From Pseudohoeflea suaedae (lineage in GTDB: Bacteria; Pseudomonadota; Alphaproteobacteria; Rhizobiales; Rhizobiaceae), in assembly GCF_004354915.1 (NCBI RefSeq), contig NZ_SMSI01000001.1, positions 434,001-498,000 on the forward strand: a stretch of 64,000 nt of DNA, written 5' to 3'. The first letter of the stretch is position 1. Each line of letters starts with the position of its first letter. The position numbers were made by a program, and so were the translations under genes. The notes beneath the pieces are model-generated. The model was not told the origin of the DNA. It saw nothing but the letters and a program-made list of their open reading frames with translations, and ran no database searches. Shown here in pieces: positions 18,552-26,527 of this stretch.

Positions 18552-20798
18552 ATGAGCCTCGCGCTGCGCTTGTCCATCGCCATGATCCTTCTCGTCGTGA
18601 TCACCACGGCGGGCACCGGCATGCTTATCTACAAGCGAGCCAACGATGCCTCCCGCCCTGTCGTCTTCGAGAGCCTGAAAGCACGTGCCGGCATTCTGGC
18701 CGATGGCGTGACCGACTATGTCTCAGGCTCCAAGGAGGACGTCATGATGATGGCGGATCTGCCGGCAGTGCGTGCAACGGCGAAGCTGAAGCGCACCGGC
18801 GGCACGATCGACGGTCGCGATTATGCCGCGTGGCGCTCCCAGCTCGCTGCCGAAATGCTTGCCCTCATCAAGGCCAAGCACAGCTACGCCCAGATCCGCC
18901 TGATCGGCCTCGATGATGACGGGCGCGAACTGGTGCGTGTCCAGCGCAACCTGTCGACCGACGCGACCATGATCGTGCCGGATCGGGATCTTCAGTCCAA
19001 GGGGGGGCGCGATTATTTCCGCGATGCAGTGAGCATGCCGGTTGGCGCCCTCTACGTGTCCCAGGTCAGCTACAACCGCGAGCAGGGGAGGATCGAACTT
19101 CCCGCCTGGCCGACGCTCCGTCTCGCCACGGCAATTCACGACGACAACGACGTGCCTTTGGGCCTCGTCGTCATCAACCTCCACCTCGAAGAACTGTTCA
19201 CCCAGTTGCCGAAGGGCGGTTTCAGGGGCGGCGAAGTCTATCTGCTCGATGAAAACGGCTACTATCTGATCAGCCCCAATCCGGAACAGGCCTTCGCATT
19301 CGAGTACGGCAACGCATCGACCTTCCAGAGCGACTGGCCGGGCATTGCCTCCCTGGTCAATACGCCGATGCCCGTCGGCGGCCGGACAAGGGATGCGGAC
19401 GGGCGTGAATACGCAGTTTCCGCCTGGCCGATCCAGTTGAGCGAGCAAAGACACCTGACCCTGATCGAGGCCGTGCCCACCGAGATCGTCTTTCGCGGGG
19501 CGGCCACCGTCGCGCGTTCCGCCACCATGACCGGCGCGGTCGCCGTCGTTCTCGCCGGCCTTCTTGCAATCGCGATCGCTGCCACGCTCACCGATCCGCT
19601 GCGAGCCATCACCCGCGCGGTCGGTGCCGCTTCGGAGGGCAAGCCCGCGACGTTGCCGGTCAATGCGACCGGTGAGCCCGGTGAACTCGCCCGCGCGGTC
19701 AGCCGCTATCTCGAGCGCGACTCCCTGCTCAACGCCATCGCCGGCACATCGGTGGATTCGATCGTGACCGTCGACATGAACGGCCTGATCACGACCTGGA
19801 ACCCCGCGGCCGAGCGGCTTTACGGTTATGCCGCCAGGGAGGCCATCGGGCAGAGTATAAACATACTCACGCCGATCGATCGCCGCGGCGAGTTCGCGGA
19901 ATTGATGGAGCGGATTTCGCGCAATGAATCGATCGATGTCTTCGAGACGGTCAAGTTGACGAAGGCCGGGGAACCCATCGACGTTTCTCTGACGGTGGCG
20001 CCGATCCATGATTCGCAGGGCAATGTGATCGGTGCATCGCGAATTGCCCGCGACATAACGGCCAAGCTCGCCTCCGAGCGGCGCCTGCGCCGACTTCAGG
20101 CCGAGGCGGCCCATGCCGCGCGCATAAGTGCCGCCGGCCAGATGGCGGGAGCCCTTGCGCACGAGATGAACCAGCCGCTGACAGCAGTGGTCAACTATGC
20201 GCGTTCGGCCCGTCGCATCCTCCTCAAGCGAGGGGTCGCCGAGGATGACGAAGTCATCGTGTATGTCGACCGGGCGGCAGATCAGGGACAGCGCGCGAGC
20301 GCCATCATAAAGCGTCTGCGGCAGTTCATCGGAAACCGGCAGGATCGCATCGAACGCGAGGACGTCAATGCGGTCGTGGAGGGGGCGCTCGAAACGGCCT
20401 TGTCGGACGATGCGGGCACGTCGCTCAACGTCGTGCGCAGCTATTCGCCCGATCTGCCGACGATACCGCTTGACCGGGTCCAGATTCAGCAGGTGGTCGC
20501 AAACCTCATCCGTAACGCGAGGGAGGCGATGGACGGCAGTCCGCGGCAGAACCTGTCGGTGCGAACCACCGACCATCCGACCTATGTCGCCGTGACGGTG
20601 GCTGACACCGGGCCGGGGCTGAGCGACGAGGTGATGGCGCATCTGTTCGAGCCCTTCGCGACGACGAAAAGGCAAGGCATGGGAATAGGATTGACGATTT
20701 CCCGATCGATAGTTGAAACTCACGGCGGGCACATGTTCGTGAACTCGGATGAACACGGATCCGAGTTCTCCTTCACCTTGCCCAAGGAGCATGCGTGA
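18552..20798 (+). CDS. Cache-PAS sensor histidine kinase (FixL/DctB-like)
   Basis: A 748-aa inner-membrane kinase. TM1 (about residues 7-26) is followed by a ~290-residue periplasmic Cache-type sensor domain (YFRDAVSMPVGALYVSQV; PLGLVVINLHLEELF), TM2 (about 323-346), a HAMP-like linker, a PAS domain (about 391-510; DSIVTVDMNGLITTWNPAAERLYGY), and a HisKA domain with the phospho-acceptor H537 in ALAHEMNQPLTA. The HATPase domain has the N box (NLIRNAREAM), G1 (VADTGPGLS) and G2 (GMGIGLTISRSIVETHGG). The NQPL version of the H box is shared with FixL- and DctB-type kinases. The ribosome binding site is weak. It is followed after one base by its regulator. Confidence 0.93.
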   Translation: MSLALRLSIAMILLVVITTAGTGMLIYKRANDASRPVVFESLKARAGILADGVTDYVSGSKEDVMMMADLPAVRATAKLKRTGGTIDGRDYAAWRSQLAAEMLALIKAKHSYAQIRLIGLDDDGRELVRVQRNLSTDATMIVPDRDLQSKGGRDYFRDAVSMPVGALYVSQVSYNREQGRIELPAWPTLRLATAIHDDNDVPLGLVVINLHLEELFTQLPKGGFRGGEVYLLDENGYYLISPNPEQAFAFEYGNASTFQSDWPGIASLVNTPMPVGGRTRDADGREYAVSAWPIQLSEQRHLTLIEAVPTEIVFRGAATVARSATMTGAVAVVLAGLLAIAIAATLTDPLRAITRAVGAASEGKPATLPVNATGEPGELARAVSRYLERDSLLNAIAGTSVDSIVTVDMNGLITTWNPAAERLYGYAAREAIGQSINILTPIDRRGEFAELMERISRNESIDVFETVKLTKAGEPIDVSLTVAPIHDSQGNVIGASRIARDITAKLASERRLRRLQAEAAHAARISAAGQMAGALAHEMNQPLTAVVNYARSARRILLKRGVAEDDEVIVYVDRAADQGQRASAIIKRLRQFIGNRQDRIEREDVNAVVEGALETALSDDAGTSLNVVRSYSPDLPTIPLDRVQIQQVVANLIRNAREAMDGSPRQNLSVRTTDHPTYVAVTVADTGPGLSDEVMAHLFEPFATTKRQGMGIGLTISRSIVETHGGHMFVNSDEHGSEFSFTLPKEHA

Positions 20799-20799
20799 A

Positions 20800-21408
20800 A
20801 TGAATGCAGATGAGATTGTTTTCGTCGTTGACGATGATCTGAGTGTTCTCGATTCCCTGACGGTCCTTCTCGAAACCGCAGGGTATCGCGTCGTGGCCTA
20901 CAACTCCGCAAAAGAGTTCCTGTCCGAACCTGTCGGCGACAACGGATGCCTCATCCTGGATCTCAACATGCCGGAGATGAACGGCCTTGAGCTGCAGGCT
21001 TGCCTTGCCCGCAGCGAACGGATCCTGCCGGTCATTCTGGTGACCGGCTTTGCGGAAGTCGGTACCGCGGTCGAATCGATGAAGCTCGGCGCCTATGACG
21101 TCCTGGAAAAACCCTATGATGACGAACAGTTGCTGTCCGTCATCGCCGATGCGATGGCGAAGGGGCGCAAGGAGCGGCAAAAGGCTTCCGTCCAGCGCCA
21201 GGCGGCCAGCCGGTTGTCGGGGCTGTCCGAGCGGGAGAGGCAGGTTCTCGACCTCGTCGTCGAGGGCTCGGCGAGCAAGGTGATCGCGCATGAACTCGGC
21301 ATTTCACGGCGCACGGTGGAGATCCATCGCGCCAAGATCATGCGCAAGGCCGAGGTCCAGAACACCGCGGAACTCGTGCGGCTCGCCAAGGAATCCGCCG
21401 CCTCCTGA
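20800..21408 (+). CDS. FixJ-like LuxR-type response regulator
   Basis: A 202-aa cytoplasmic regulator and the likely partner of the upstream kinase. The receiver domain has the acidic pocket (VVDDD), phospho-acceptor D54 (LILDLNMPEMNG), conserved Thr (ILVTGF) and Lys (LEKPYDDE). The C-terminal GerE/LuxR helix-turn-helix follows (LSERERQVLDLVVEGSASKVIAHELGISRRTVEIHRAKIM). ATG 20800 was chosen because AAGGAG lies 10 bases upstream; ATG 20791 would sit too close to it. A kinase with PAS plus a FixJ-like regulator points to control of a small regulon; the direct targets are not shown. Confidence 0.93.
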   Translation: MNADEIVFVVDDDLSVLDSLTVLLETAGYRVVAYNSAKEFLSEPVGDNGCLILDLNMPEMNGLELQACLARSERILPVILVTGFAEVGTAVESMKLGAYDVLEKPYDDEQLLSVIADAMAKGRKERQKASVQRQAASRLSGLSERERQVLDLVVEGSASKVIAHELGISRRTVEIHRAKIMRKAEVQNTAELVRLAKESAAS

Positions 21409-21505
21409 AGTTGTAGGCATTTCCACGAATTGCAATTTCCGGTGTGGTTCTGTTCCATCAAGGGTCTGTAGCCGAGTACGACTCCCGCAGTGGAAGGGAA
21501 CGGGC

Positions 21506-21883
21506 GTGGCCTCGATCGTATATCTGTTGGATGACGATGAATCGGTCCGGGAGTCCGTGACCGCGCTCCTTGAGCTATGTGGCGCGACGGTTCACCCCTA
21601 TGCGACGGCTGCCGCCTTCGCTTCGGCACGTTTTCCCGAAGACGGGGCGTGCTTGCTGATGGATGTTCATCTCACGGACGGCAATGGTCTGGAGATGCTC
21701 CGGGCGCTGCGGCAGCGCGGCGTGGCATTGCCGGCTATCGTGATGTCGGGGTGCCTTGACCTCGAGCAAAGTCGCCTGGGCGAATGCCTTGCGCCCGTCC
21801 TGTGGCTTGAAAAGCCGGTGGACGGCGAAGTCATCATCGGCATGCTTGACGAACTGGCCGCACGTGGTGCGCATTCACGGTGA
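21506..21883 (+). CDS. Stand-alone receiver-domain response regulator
   Basis: A 125-aa protein made only of a receiver domain. It starts at GTG 21506 (AAGGGA site). It has the acidic pair in YLLDDDESVRESV, phospho-acceptor D53 (LLMDVHLTDGNGLEML), a Ser in IVMSGC at the switch position, and the conserved Lys in LEKPVDGE. There is no output domain. It is more like the FixJ-type receiver than CheY. Its position after a kinase/FixJ pair suggests that it competes for phosphate or acts on a protein partner, as lone receivers do in other rhizobial systems; this is inference. Confidence 0.85.
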   Translation: MASIVYLLDDDESVRESVTALLELCGATVHPYATAAAFASARFPEDGACLLMDVHLTDGNGLEMLRALRQRGVALPAIVMSGCLDLEQSRLGECLAPVLWLEKPVDGEVIIGMLDELAARGAHSR

Positions 21884-22047
21884 GATACGCATGACCGGCG
21901 CCCTGTGGCTTCTTGGCAACACATGAAAAAGAATAGCCTAATTCTCATTCATGGTAACGGATTTGAGATTCTAATGCAGGACAGTCGACCCTACTCGGGA
22001 ATCAGAAAAGCCATGGGGCTTGTCGATGTTCGGTGATGGGGTTCGTC

Positions 22048-22878
22048 ATGCAAAAAAGAGTTTTCATGTTCGCGTCGTCGTGCGCCGTTGCGCTTGCAAT
22101 GACGGGCTACGGGCACTCGGCCGATTTCCTCGCGCGTTTTGATGGCGCGAAGCCTGCCGTTTCGGGTCTGAACGGGAAAGCCGACTTCGGTTATCTCTCC
22201 ATCGATTTTCCTGATTCCGATATAAGCGCGGACGGTTTTTACGGTGTCGGCTCGGTTTCAGCTCCGCTCGGAGAGCGGTTTGGTGCCCAGCTCGACGCAG
22301 GCCTCCTCGAGGCGGAAGACAGCCAGGGTTTCGACACCGGCAGCGCCGGTATCGGCGGTCATTTCTTCTGGCGAAATCCCGACCAGGCCCTTGTCGGAGC
22401 CTATGCGCATTACGTCAATGGCAGCGCAGACGGTATTCCGGATTTCGACATCTACCGTTACGGCGTCGAGGCGGAACTCTATCTCGGTCGCGTCACGCTG
22501 GCAGGCTTCGCGGGCGAGGATAGGGTCGATCTCGTCTCCGGCGACGAAACCTTCGCCAAGTTCGACTTCACGGCCTCCTATTATGTCACCGACAACGTGA
22601 AAATCTCGGCTGGCGTGGATCGCGCCTTCGACATCACTGCCGGTGTCATTGGCGCCGAAGCGATGCTCCCCTTCGCCTCCAACAATGTCTCGCTCTATAC
22701 CAGGGCAAATTTCACCGACGACACGACGTCGGTCAACGCCGGCCTGCGTATTCATTTCGGCCAGCCCGGCAAGTCCCTGATCGCCCGCCACCGTGAGGAC
22801 GATCCCGAAAACCAGCTCTTTGATTATATGGAAGGCGGCGCGTTTCCCGGGGTTTTCGTGGCTCAGGGCTTGCTTTGA
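22048..22878 (+). CDS. Outer-membrane beta-barrel-like protein, copy 1
   Basis: A 276-aa exported protein. The start at ATG 22048 aligns with the second copy. A signal peptide (about residues 1-24; SSCAVALAMTGYGHSA) precedes alternating polar/hydrophobic strands rich in Gly, Asp, Phe and Tyr (GFYGVGSVSAPLGERFGAQLDAGLLEAED; YRYGVEAELYLGRVTLAGF), which is typical of small outer-membrane barrels. No named family is recognised. The C-terminal tail after LRIHFG is hydrophilic and does not end in the usual aromatic residue. It is about 80% identical by eye to the gene at 23134-23988. It lies downstream of the two-component cluster. Confidence 0.8.
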   Translation: MQKRVFMFASSCAVALAMTGYGHSADFLARFDGAKPAVSGLNGKADFGYLSIDFPDSDISADGFYGVGSVSAPLGERFGAQLDAGLLEAEDSQGFDTGSAGIGGHFFWRNPDQALVGAYAHYVNGSADGIPDFDIYRYGVEAELYLGRVTLAGFAGEDRVDLVSGDETFAKFDFTASYYVTDNVKISAGVDRAFDITAGVIGAEAMLPFASNNVSLYTRANFTDDTTSVNAGLRIHFGQPGKSLIARHREDDPENQLFDYMEGGAFPGVFVAQGLL

Positions 22879-22900
22879 TTCTGCCTAGACGGGGTGGACG

Positions 22901-22926
22901 GGAAGGGGCACCCATTGCGCCCTTTG
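22901..22926 (+). terminator. Degenerate terminator after barrel-protein copy 1
   Basis: GGAAGGGGCA...TTGCGCCCTTTGC corresponds base for base to the terminator after copy 2, but the left arm has mutated (GGGGCACCC instead of GGGCGC) and the T-tract has shrunk to three. It probably terminates poorly and marks the end of the duplicated unit. Confidence 0.45.
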
Positions 22927-22962
22927 CAGTTCGATTTCCGTAAGGCTCGGCAGTGCCGTCAA

Positions 22963-22983
22963 TATAATTTAGAGAATTCTAAA
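22963..22983 (+). promoter_or_regulatory. Candidate promoter with Irr-box-like palindrome before copy 2
   Basis: TATAAT (22963-22968) overlaps the palindrome TTTAGAGAATTCTAAA (22968-22983). Its half-sites TTTAGA and TCTAAA are those of the Rhizobiales iron control element, but they are separated by four bases rather than five. The -35 region is not clear. The site is about 150 bases upstream of the second barrel gene. Confidence 0.35.
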
Positions 22984-23133
22984 AGAATACTTGCTGTGGC
23001 CCTGCTGCCACACAGTCAGCCAAAATACAAAATCCGTTCAATTAACGAGGAATTGGAGCTCGTGTTTTAGAAGCCGCTTGGTAGACTGAAACACATACGC
23101 CGTATGGGGCACGGTTTCTTCAAGTTGGGGTGA

Positions 23134-23988
23134 ATGATGAAAAACACAATGTTGATGCTCGCGTCGTCGAGTGCAATGGCGCTCGCGATGACGGCCTACG
23201 GTTACTCGGCAGATTTCGTCGAGCGTTTCGATGGCGCCAAGCCTGCCGTTTCGGGTCTGAATGGAAAAGTTGATTTCGGTTATCTCTTCATCGATATCCC
23301 TGATCTCGATGCAAGCGCAGACGGCTTCTACGGTATCGGTTCCGTTTCCGCTCCGGTCGGAGAACGGTTTGGCGCCCAGATCGATGCGGGCCTCTTTGAG
23401 GCGGAAGATAACGACGGTGCCGGAATCGACAGTGCGGGCATCGGCGGTCACTTCTTCTGGCGTAATCCGGACCAGGCCCTGATCGGGGCTTATGTGCATT
23501 ACGTGAATGTGGATGCGGAAGGCATTCCCGAATTCGACATCTACCGTTACGGCGTCGAGGCGGAACTCTATCTCGATCGCGTCACGCTGTCGGGCTTCGC
23601 TGGCGCGGATACGGTCGATCTCGTCTCCGGTGACGAGACCTACGCCAAGCTCGACTTCACGGCTTCCTATTACGTGACCGACAACGTGAAAATCTCCGCC
23701 GGGATTGATCACGGCTTCGACAGCACGGCCGGTGTGATCGGTGCCGAGGCGATGCTGCCCTTCGCATCCAACAACGTTTCCCTCTACACCAAGGCGACTT
23801 TCACCGACGATACGACGTCCGTGAACGCCGGCTTGCGCATTCATTTCGGTGCGCCCGGCAAGTCCCTGATCGCCCGCCACCGTGAGGACGATCCGGAAAG
23901 CATGCTCTTCGATTTTGCCGAAGGCAGCGCGCTTCCTGACGGGGTTTTCGTGCCTGGCGCGTCGACCCCGCCGATTACCGTGGACTGA
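23134..23988 (+). CDS. Outer-membrane beta-barrel-like protein, copy 2
   Basis: A 284-aa paralogue of the preceding gene, with the same signal peptide type (SSSAMALAMTAYGYSA), the same strand-rich core (YRYGVEAELYLDRVTLSGF; DFTASYYVTDNVKISAG; AEAMLPFASNNVSLYT) and the same acidic segment RHREDDPE. Differences are scattered, mainly conservative, and concentrated in the loops and in the C-terminal tail, which ends in PPITVD here. ATG 23134 or the next codon could be the start. Two copies with separate promoter regions suggest divergence in regulation. The function is unknown: a small porin or an adhesin-like surface barrel are both possible. Confidence 0.8.
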   Translation: MMKNTMLMLASSSAMALAMTAYGYSADFVERFDGAKPAVSGLNGKVDFGYLFIDIPDLDASADGFYGIGSVSAPVGERFGAQIDAGLFEAEDNDGAGIDSAGIGGHFFWRNPDQALIGAYVHYVNVDAEGIPEFDIYRYGVEAELYLDRVTLSGFAGADTVDLVSGDETYAKLDFTASYYVTDNVKISAGIDHGFDSTAGVIGAEAMLPFASNNVSLYTKATFTDDTTSVNAGLRIHFGAPGKSLIARHREDDPESMLFDFAEGSALPDGVFVPGASTPPITVD

Positions 23989-24016
23989 CCTGGGTCGGCA
24001 CATTCGAGCAGAACGG

Positions 24017-24043
24017 GAAAGGGCGCTTATTGCGCCCTTTTTC
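24017..24043. terminator. Bidirectional terminator between copy 2 and the PaaK-like gene
   Basis: GAAAGGGCGC pairs with GCGCCCTTTTTC around TTATT. Runs of T follow on the plus strand, while the A residues on the left serve the minus strand. It lies 28 bases after the barrel gene and overlaps the last codons of the convergent ligase gene. Confidence 0.8.
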
Positions 24044-25361
24044 AATCATACTCCCGTATGGCTTCCGGGAGCTTGCCGGTCTGCCCATGCGGCATGGCTT
24101 CCAGTCGGACGAATGCGACGTCGAGATCCCTGCCGAAATAGTCACATATCTCGCGCGCAACCCTCGCATGATCGTGGGCTTCGGCCGGGTGGCGCGAGGC
24201 GTAGCGGATCTCCAGCTTCTCCGGCGCGATCTGGGCGACCTGCCATTGCAGGGCCGGAAAGAAGGCCCGGAACTTCTCCAAACCCACAAAGCCCGTCACC
24301 CGCGTTCCGTCGGAAAAATGGAAGAGATGCCTGTTCCGTCCCGTCGTCAGGGTGAGAACCGGCAGTTTCAGTCCGCATGAGCAGGGCTCGCCCAGATTGC
24401 CTATGTCGCCCGTGTCGTAGCGTATGAGCGGCGTCGCCCAGTTGGACAGGGAGGTGATGACGATGCGCCCATCTTCACCCGGCTCCGCCGGAGAGCCGTC
24501 ATCGCGCAAGATTTCGAGATGGATACCGTCGGCATTGACGTGATGGCGCCCCGCGGGGCACTGGCATGCCAGGACCCCGGTTTCTCTGCCGCTGTAAACG
24601 TCCAGGATCTCGCAGCCGAACTGTCGCCGCACCGCGCTGCGATGGTGGTCGCCCACCAGCTCACCGACGGAGAACAGCGCGCCGACGTCCAGTTCGGGTC
24701 GGCTTTCGTCCATCTCTTCCAGAGTGATGGCGAGCGAAAGCGCATTGCTCGGCTGCGTGCCCATATAGCAGGCGCCCTGACGGGAAAGGAATTCGATCTG
24801 CTTTTCGGGCTCGATCGGATGACGCAGGCGGATCGAATACCCGCAAGACCCCTCGCGCAGATAATGCGGCATCCACTCGGCATCGAGCCTCTGGCCCTCC
24901 GGATAGGGACCTATCGCGTCGCCGGTGATGAAGACGTAATTGCGTTGAGGGTCCACATGATGCCAGGCGTAGAAGCGCAGGATGAATGCGGCCTTCATCA
25001 TCAGCTCGAGCCCGGTCACGTTGATCTCGACCGGCATCCCGGATGTGCCGGAGGTCCGGCTGAGCGTGATCTGCCCGTGATGCTCGGGCACTGAACTGCT
25101 CTTGATCGTCTCGAAATGATCTCGGAGATCGAGCCTGCTCATCACCGAAGTGTCGAGCCAGCTTTCCGGATCGATGCGGCCGTCGTCGAGATATCCGAGG
25201 TGTTTCAGACGCTCCGCGTGGAACGGAGATGTCGCCGCGGCGTGTCGGGTCAACAGGCCCCTCTGCCGGCCGAAGTGGCGATCGAATGCCTGCGGGTCCA
25301 AAGTCTCCGCCGCGCGCACGCTGCGGTACATCTTCAGTGCCAGGGCGTTCCCGTCGGTCAT
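24042..25361 (-). CDS. Phenylacetate-CoA ligase/CapK-like adenylate-forming enzyme
   Basis: A 439-aa adenylate-forming protein of the PaaK/CapK family. The P-loop-like motif SRTSGTSGMPVEI, the substrate-adenylate region VYSGRETGVLACQC and the ATP-ribose motif IRYDTGDIG are present. A Cys-rich stretch (CQCPAGRHH, CSCGLK) recalls the zinc site found in several PaaK-like proteins. No paa catabolic genes or capsule operon flank it, so the carboxylate substrate is unknown. Family members act in phenylacetate breakdown, capsule synthesis or natural-product pathways. It shares a terminator with the barrel gene facing it. Confidence 0.82.
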   Translation of the reverse strand: MTDGNALALKMYRSVRAAETLDPQAFDRHFGRQRGLLTRHAAATSPFHAERLKHLGYLDDGRIDPESWLDTSVMSRLDLRDHFETIKSSSVPEHHGQITLSRTSGTSGMPVEINVTGLELMMKAAFILRFYAWHHVDPQRNYVFITGDAIGPYPEGQRLDAEWMPHYLREGSCGYSIRLRHPIEPEKQIEFLSRQGACYMGTQPSNALSLAITLEEMDESRPELDVGALFSVGELVGDHHRSAVRRQFGCEILDVYSGRETGVLACQCPAGRHHVNADGIHLEILRDDGSPAEPGEDGRIVITSLSNWATPLIRYDTGDIGNLGEPCSCGLKLPVLTLTTGRNRHLFHFSDGTRVTGFVGLEKFRAFFPALQWQVAQIAPEKLEIRYASRHPAEAHDHARVAREICDYFGRDLDVAFVRLEAMPHGQTGKLPEAIREYD

Positions 25362-25419
25362 TGCGCCGTGCCCGTTTGCCGGGCACGGCTCTGATATCGC
25401 GTTGCCGTGCGACGTCTGG

Positions 25420-25905
25420 TCACTCGGCCTCGTTGGCCGGCGCCGCGTTGAGCTGGCCGTATTTCTGTTCGCCGAGTTGCTCGAGCAGTTCGAGCTGGGT
25501 TTCGAGGAAGTCGATATGACCTTCCTCGTCGGCCAGCAGTTCCTCGAACAGCTTCATGGTGACGTAATCGCCCACTTCGTTGCAGATTTCGCGTGACTTC
25601 TTGTAGGCGTCGCGCGCCTCGTGCTCTCCGGCGAGATCGGCTTCGAGAACTTCCTTGAGGTTCTGGCCGATGTTCAGCGGCGCCACCGACTGCAGGTTCG
25701 GATGGCCTTCGAGGAAGATGATGCGCTCGACCAGCTTGTCCGCGTGCTGCATCTCCTCGATCGATTCGGCGCGCTCCTTCTTGGCCAGAAGCGTGTAGCC
25801 CCAGTCTTCCAGGAGACGGTAGTGAAGCCAGTACTGGTTGACCGCGCCGAGCTCCAGAAACAGCGCCTGGTTCAGCCGCTCGATAACCTGTTCGTTGCCC
25901 TTCAT
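25420..25905 (-). CDS. bfr: Bacterioferritin
   Basis: The heme-containing 24-mer iron-storage protein (161 aa from ATG 25905). All ferroxidase ligands are at canonical positions: E18, E51, H54, E94, E127 and H130, and the heme ligand M52 is present in SIEEMQHAD. It is downstream of bfd on the same strand (88 bases), so it is probably in one transcript under the iron control element at 26425-26441. The reading frame is open well upstream of the chosen start, but only this ATG gives the family N-terminus [15 protein letters not shown]. Confidence 0.97.
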   Translation of the reverse strand: MKGNEQVIERLNQALFLELGAVNQYWLHYRLLEDWGYTLLAKKERAESIEEMQHADKLVERIIFLEGHPNLQSVAPLNIGQNLKEVLEADLAGEHEARDAYKKSREICNEVGDYVTMKLFEELLADEEGHIDFLETQLELLEQLGEQKYGQLNAAPANEAE

Positions 25906-25993
25906 TGGATTGAATGCTCCTTGTTCGCTAATGGCGAAACACATTAGCGATCCATGCCGCAGACGCAATGCATCATGTCGGCAAGTTAAGGAG

Positions 25994-26314
25994 TCAGGCC
26001 GCGCCGCGAATCTTGCGCATGCGGGCGCGGGCTTCGGCCTGCTGGCGGGCCATGCGGTCATGTTCGGCGCGAAGCCGGCCGACGAAATCCACAACTTCCG
26101 CTTCCGGCGTGGCCTTTTCGCGGTGCCAGGCTTCCGTGGTCTTGACGATGATGTCGACCACTTTGGGGAAGCAGCCGCAGCAGCGGCCGCGCTTGCTCAT
26201 CACGTGATAGACCTGCAACGGCGTGATCAGGCGCCACTCATCCTCGGTCAGAAGTTCCTGGATGGAGGAAACGATGTCGCGTTCGGTAATGATGTTGCAG
26301 TGACAGACCAGCAT
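25994..26314 (-). CDS. bfd: Bacterioferritin-associated ferredoxin, extended form
   Basis: A [2Fe-2S] protein that donates electrons to Bfr heme to release stored iron. The four cluster cysteines are in the usual C-x-C...C-x2-C arrangement ([27 protein letters not shown]). E. coli Bfd ends soon after the last cysteine (64 aa). This protein is 106 aa, with a C-terminal helical extension rich in Arg, Ala and Glu ([24 protein letters not shown]). The extension may bind a partner; that is inference. It is first in a bfd-bfr unit. Confidence 0.92.
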   Translation of the reverse strand: MLVCHCNIITERDIVSSIQELLTEDEWRLITPLQVYHVMSKRGRCCGCFPKVVDIIVKTTEAWHREKATPEAEVVDFVGRLRAEHDRMARQQAEARARMRKIRGAA

Positions 26315-26424
26315 ATCCGGATCCGGCGGTTGAAAAGGCGGCGGCGTTCGATCGCGCGTCCGTCCCGATCATTGAGACTGGGCCGGAAAATAGCGGCGGA
26401 ATAAACAGGAGTCAAACACTCTAG

Positions 26425-26441
26425 TTTGGAGCGATTCCAAA
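26425..26441 (-). promoter_or_regulatory. Iron control element (Irr box) upstream of bfd-bfr
   Basis: TTTGGAGCGATTCCAAA is a 17-base palindrome fitting the Irr-binding consensus TTTRGAAYNRTTCYAAA with one mismatch (G for A at position 7). It lies about 110 bases upstream of the bfd start. In Rhizobiales, Irr represses iron-storage genes when iron is low and is degraded or inactivated when heme is plentiful. A role for the divergent sugar-nucleotide gene (start 26528) is also possible on distance alone. Confidence 0.7.
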
Positions 26442-26527
26442 CTGCGAATATGCACCCGGGAGCTGTATACCTGTTTTAAGCACATTTCATTATATAGGTC
26501 CCGCGAACAGTGATTCCGGAGAATTTG

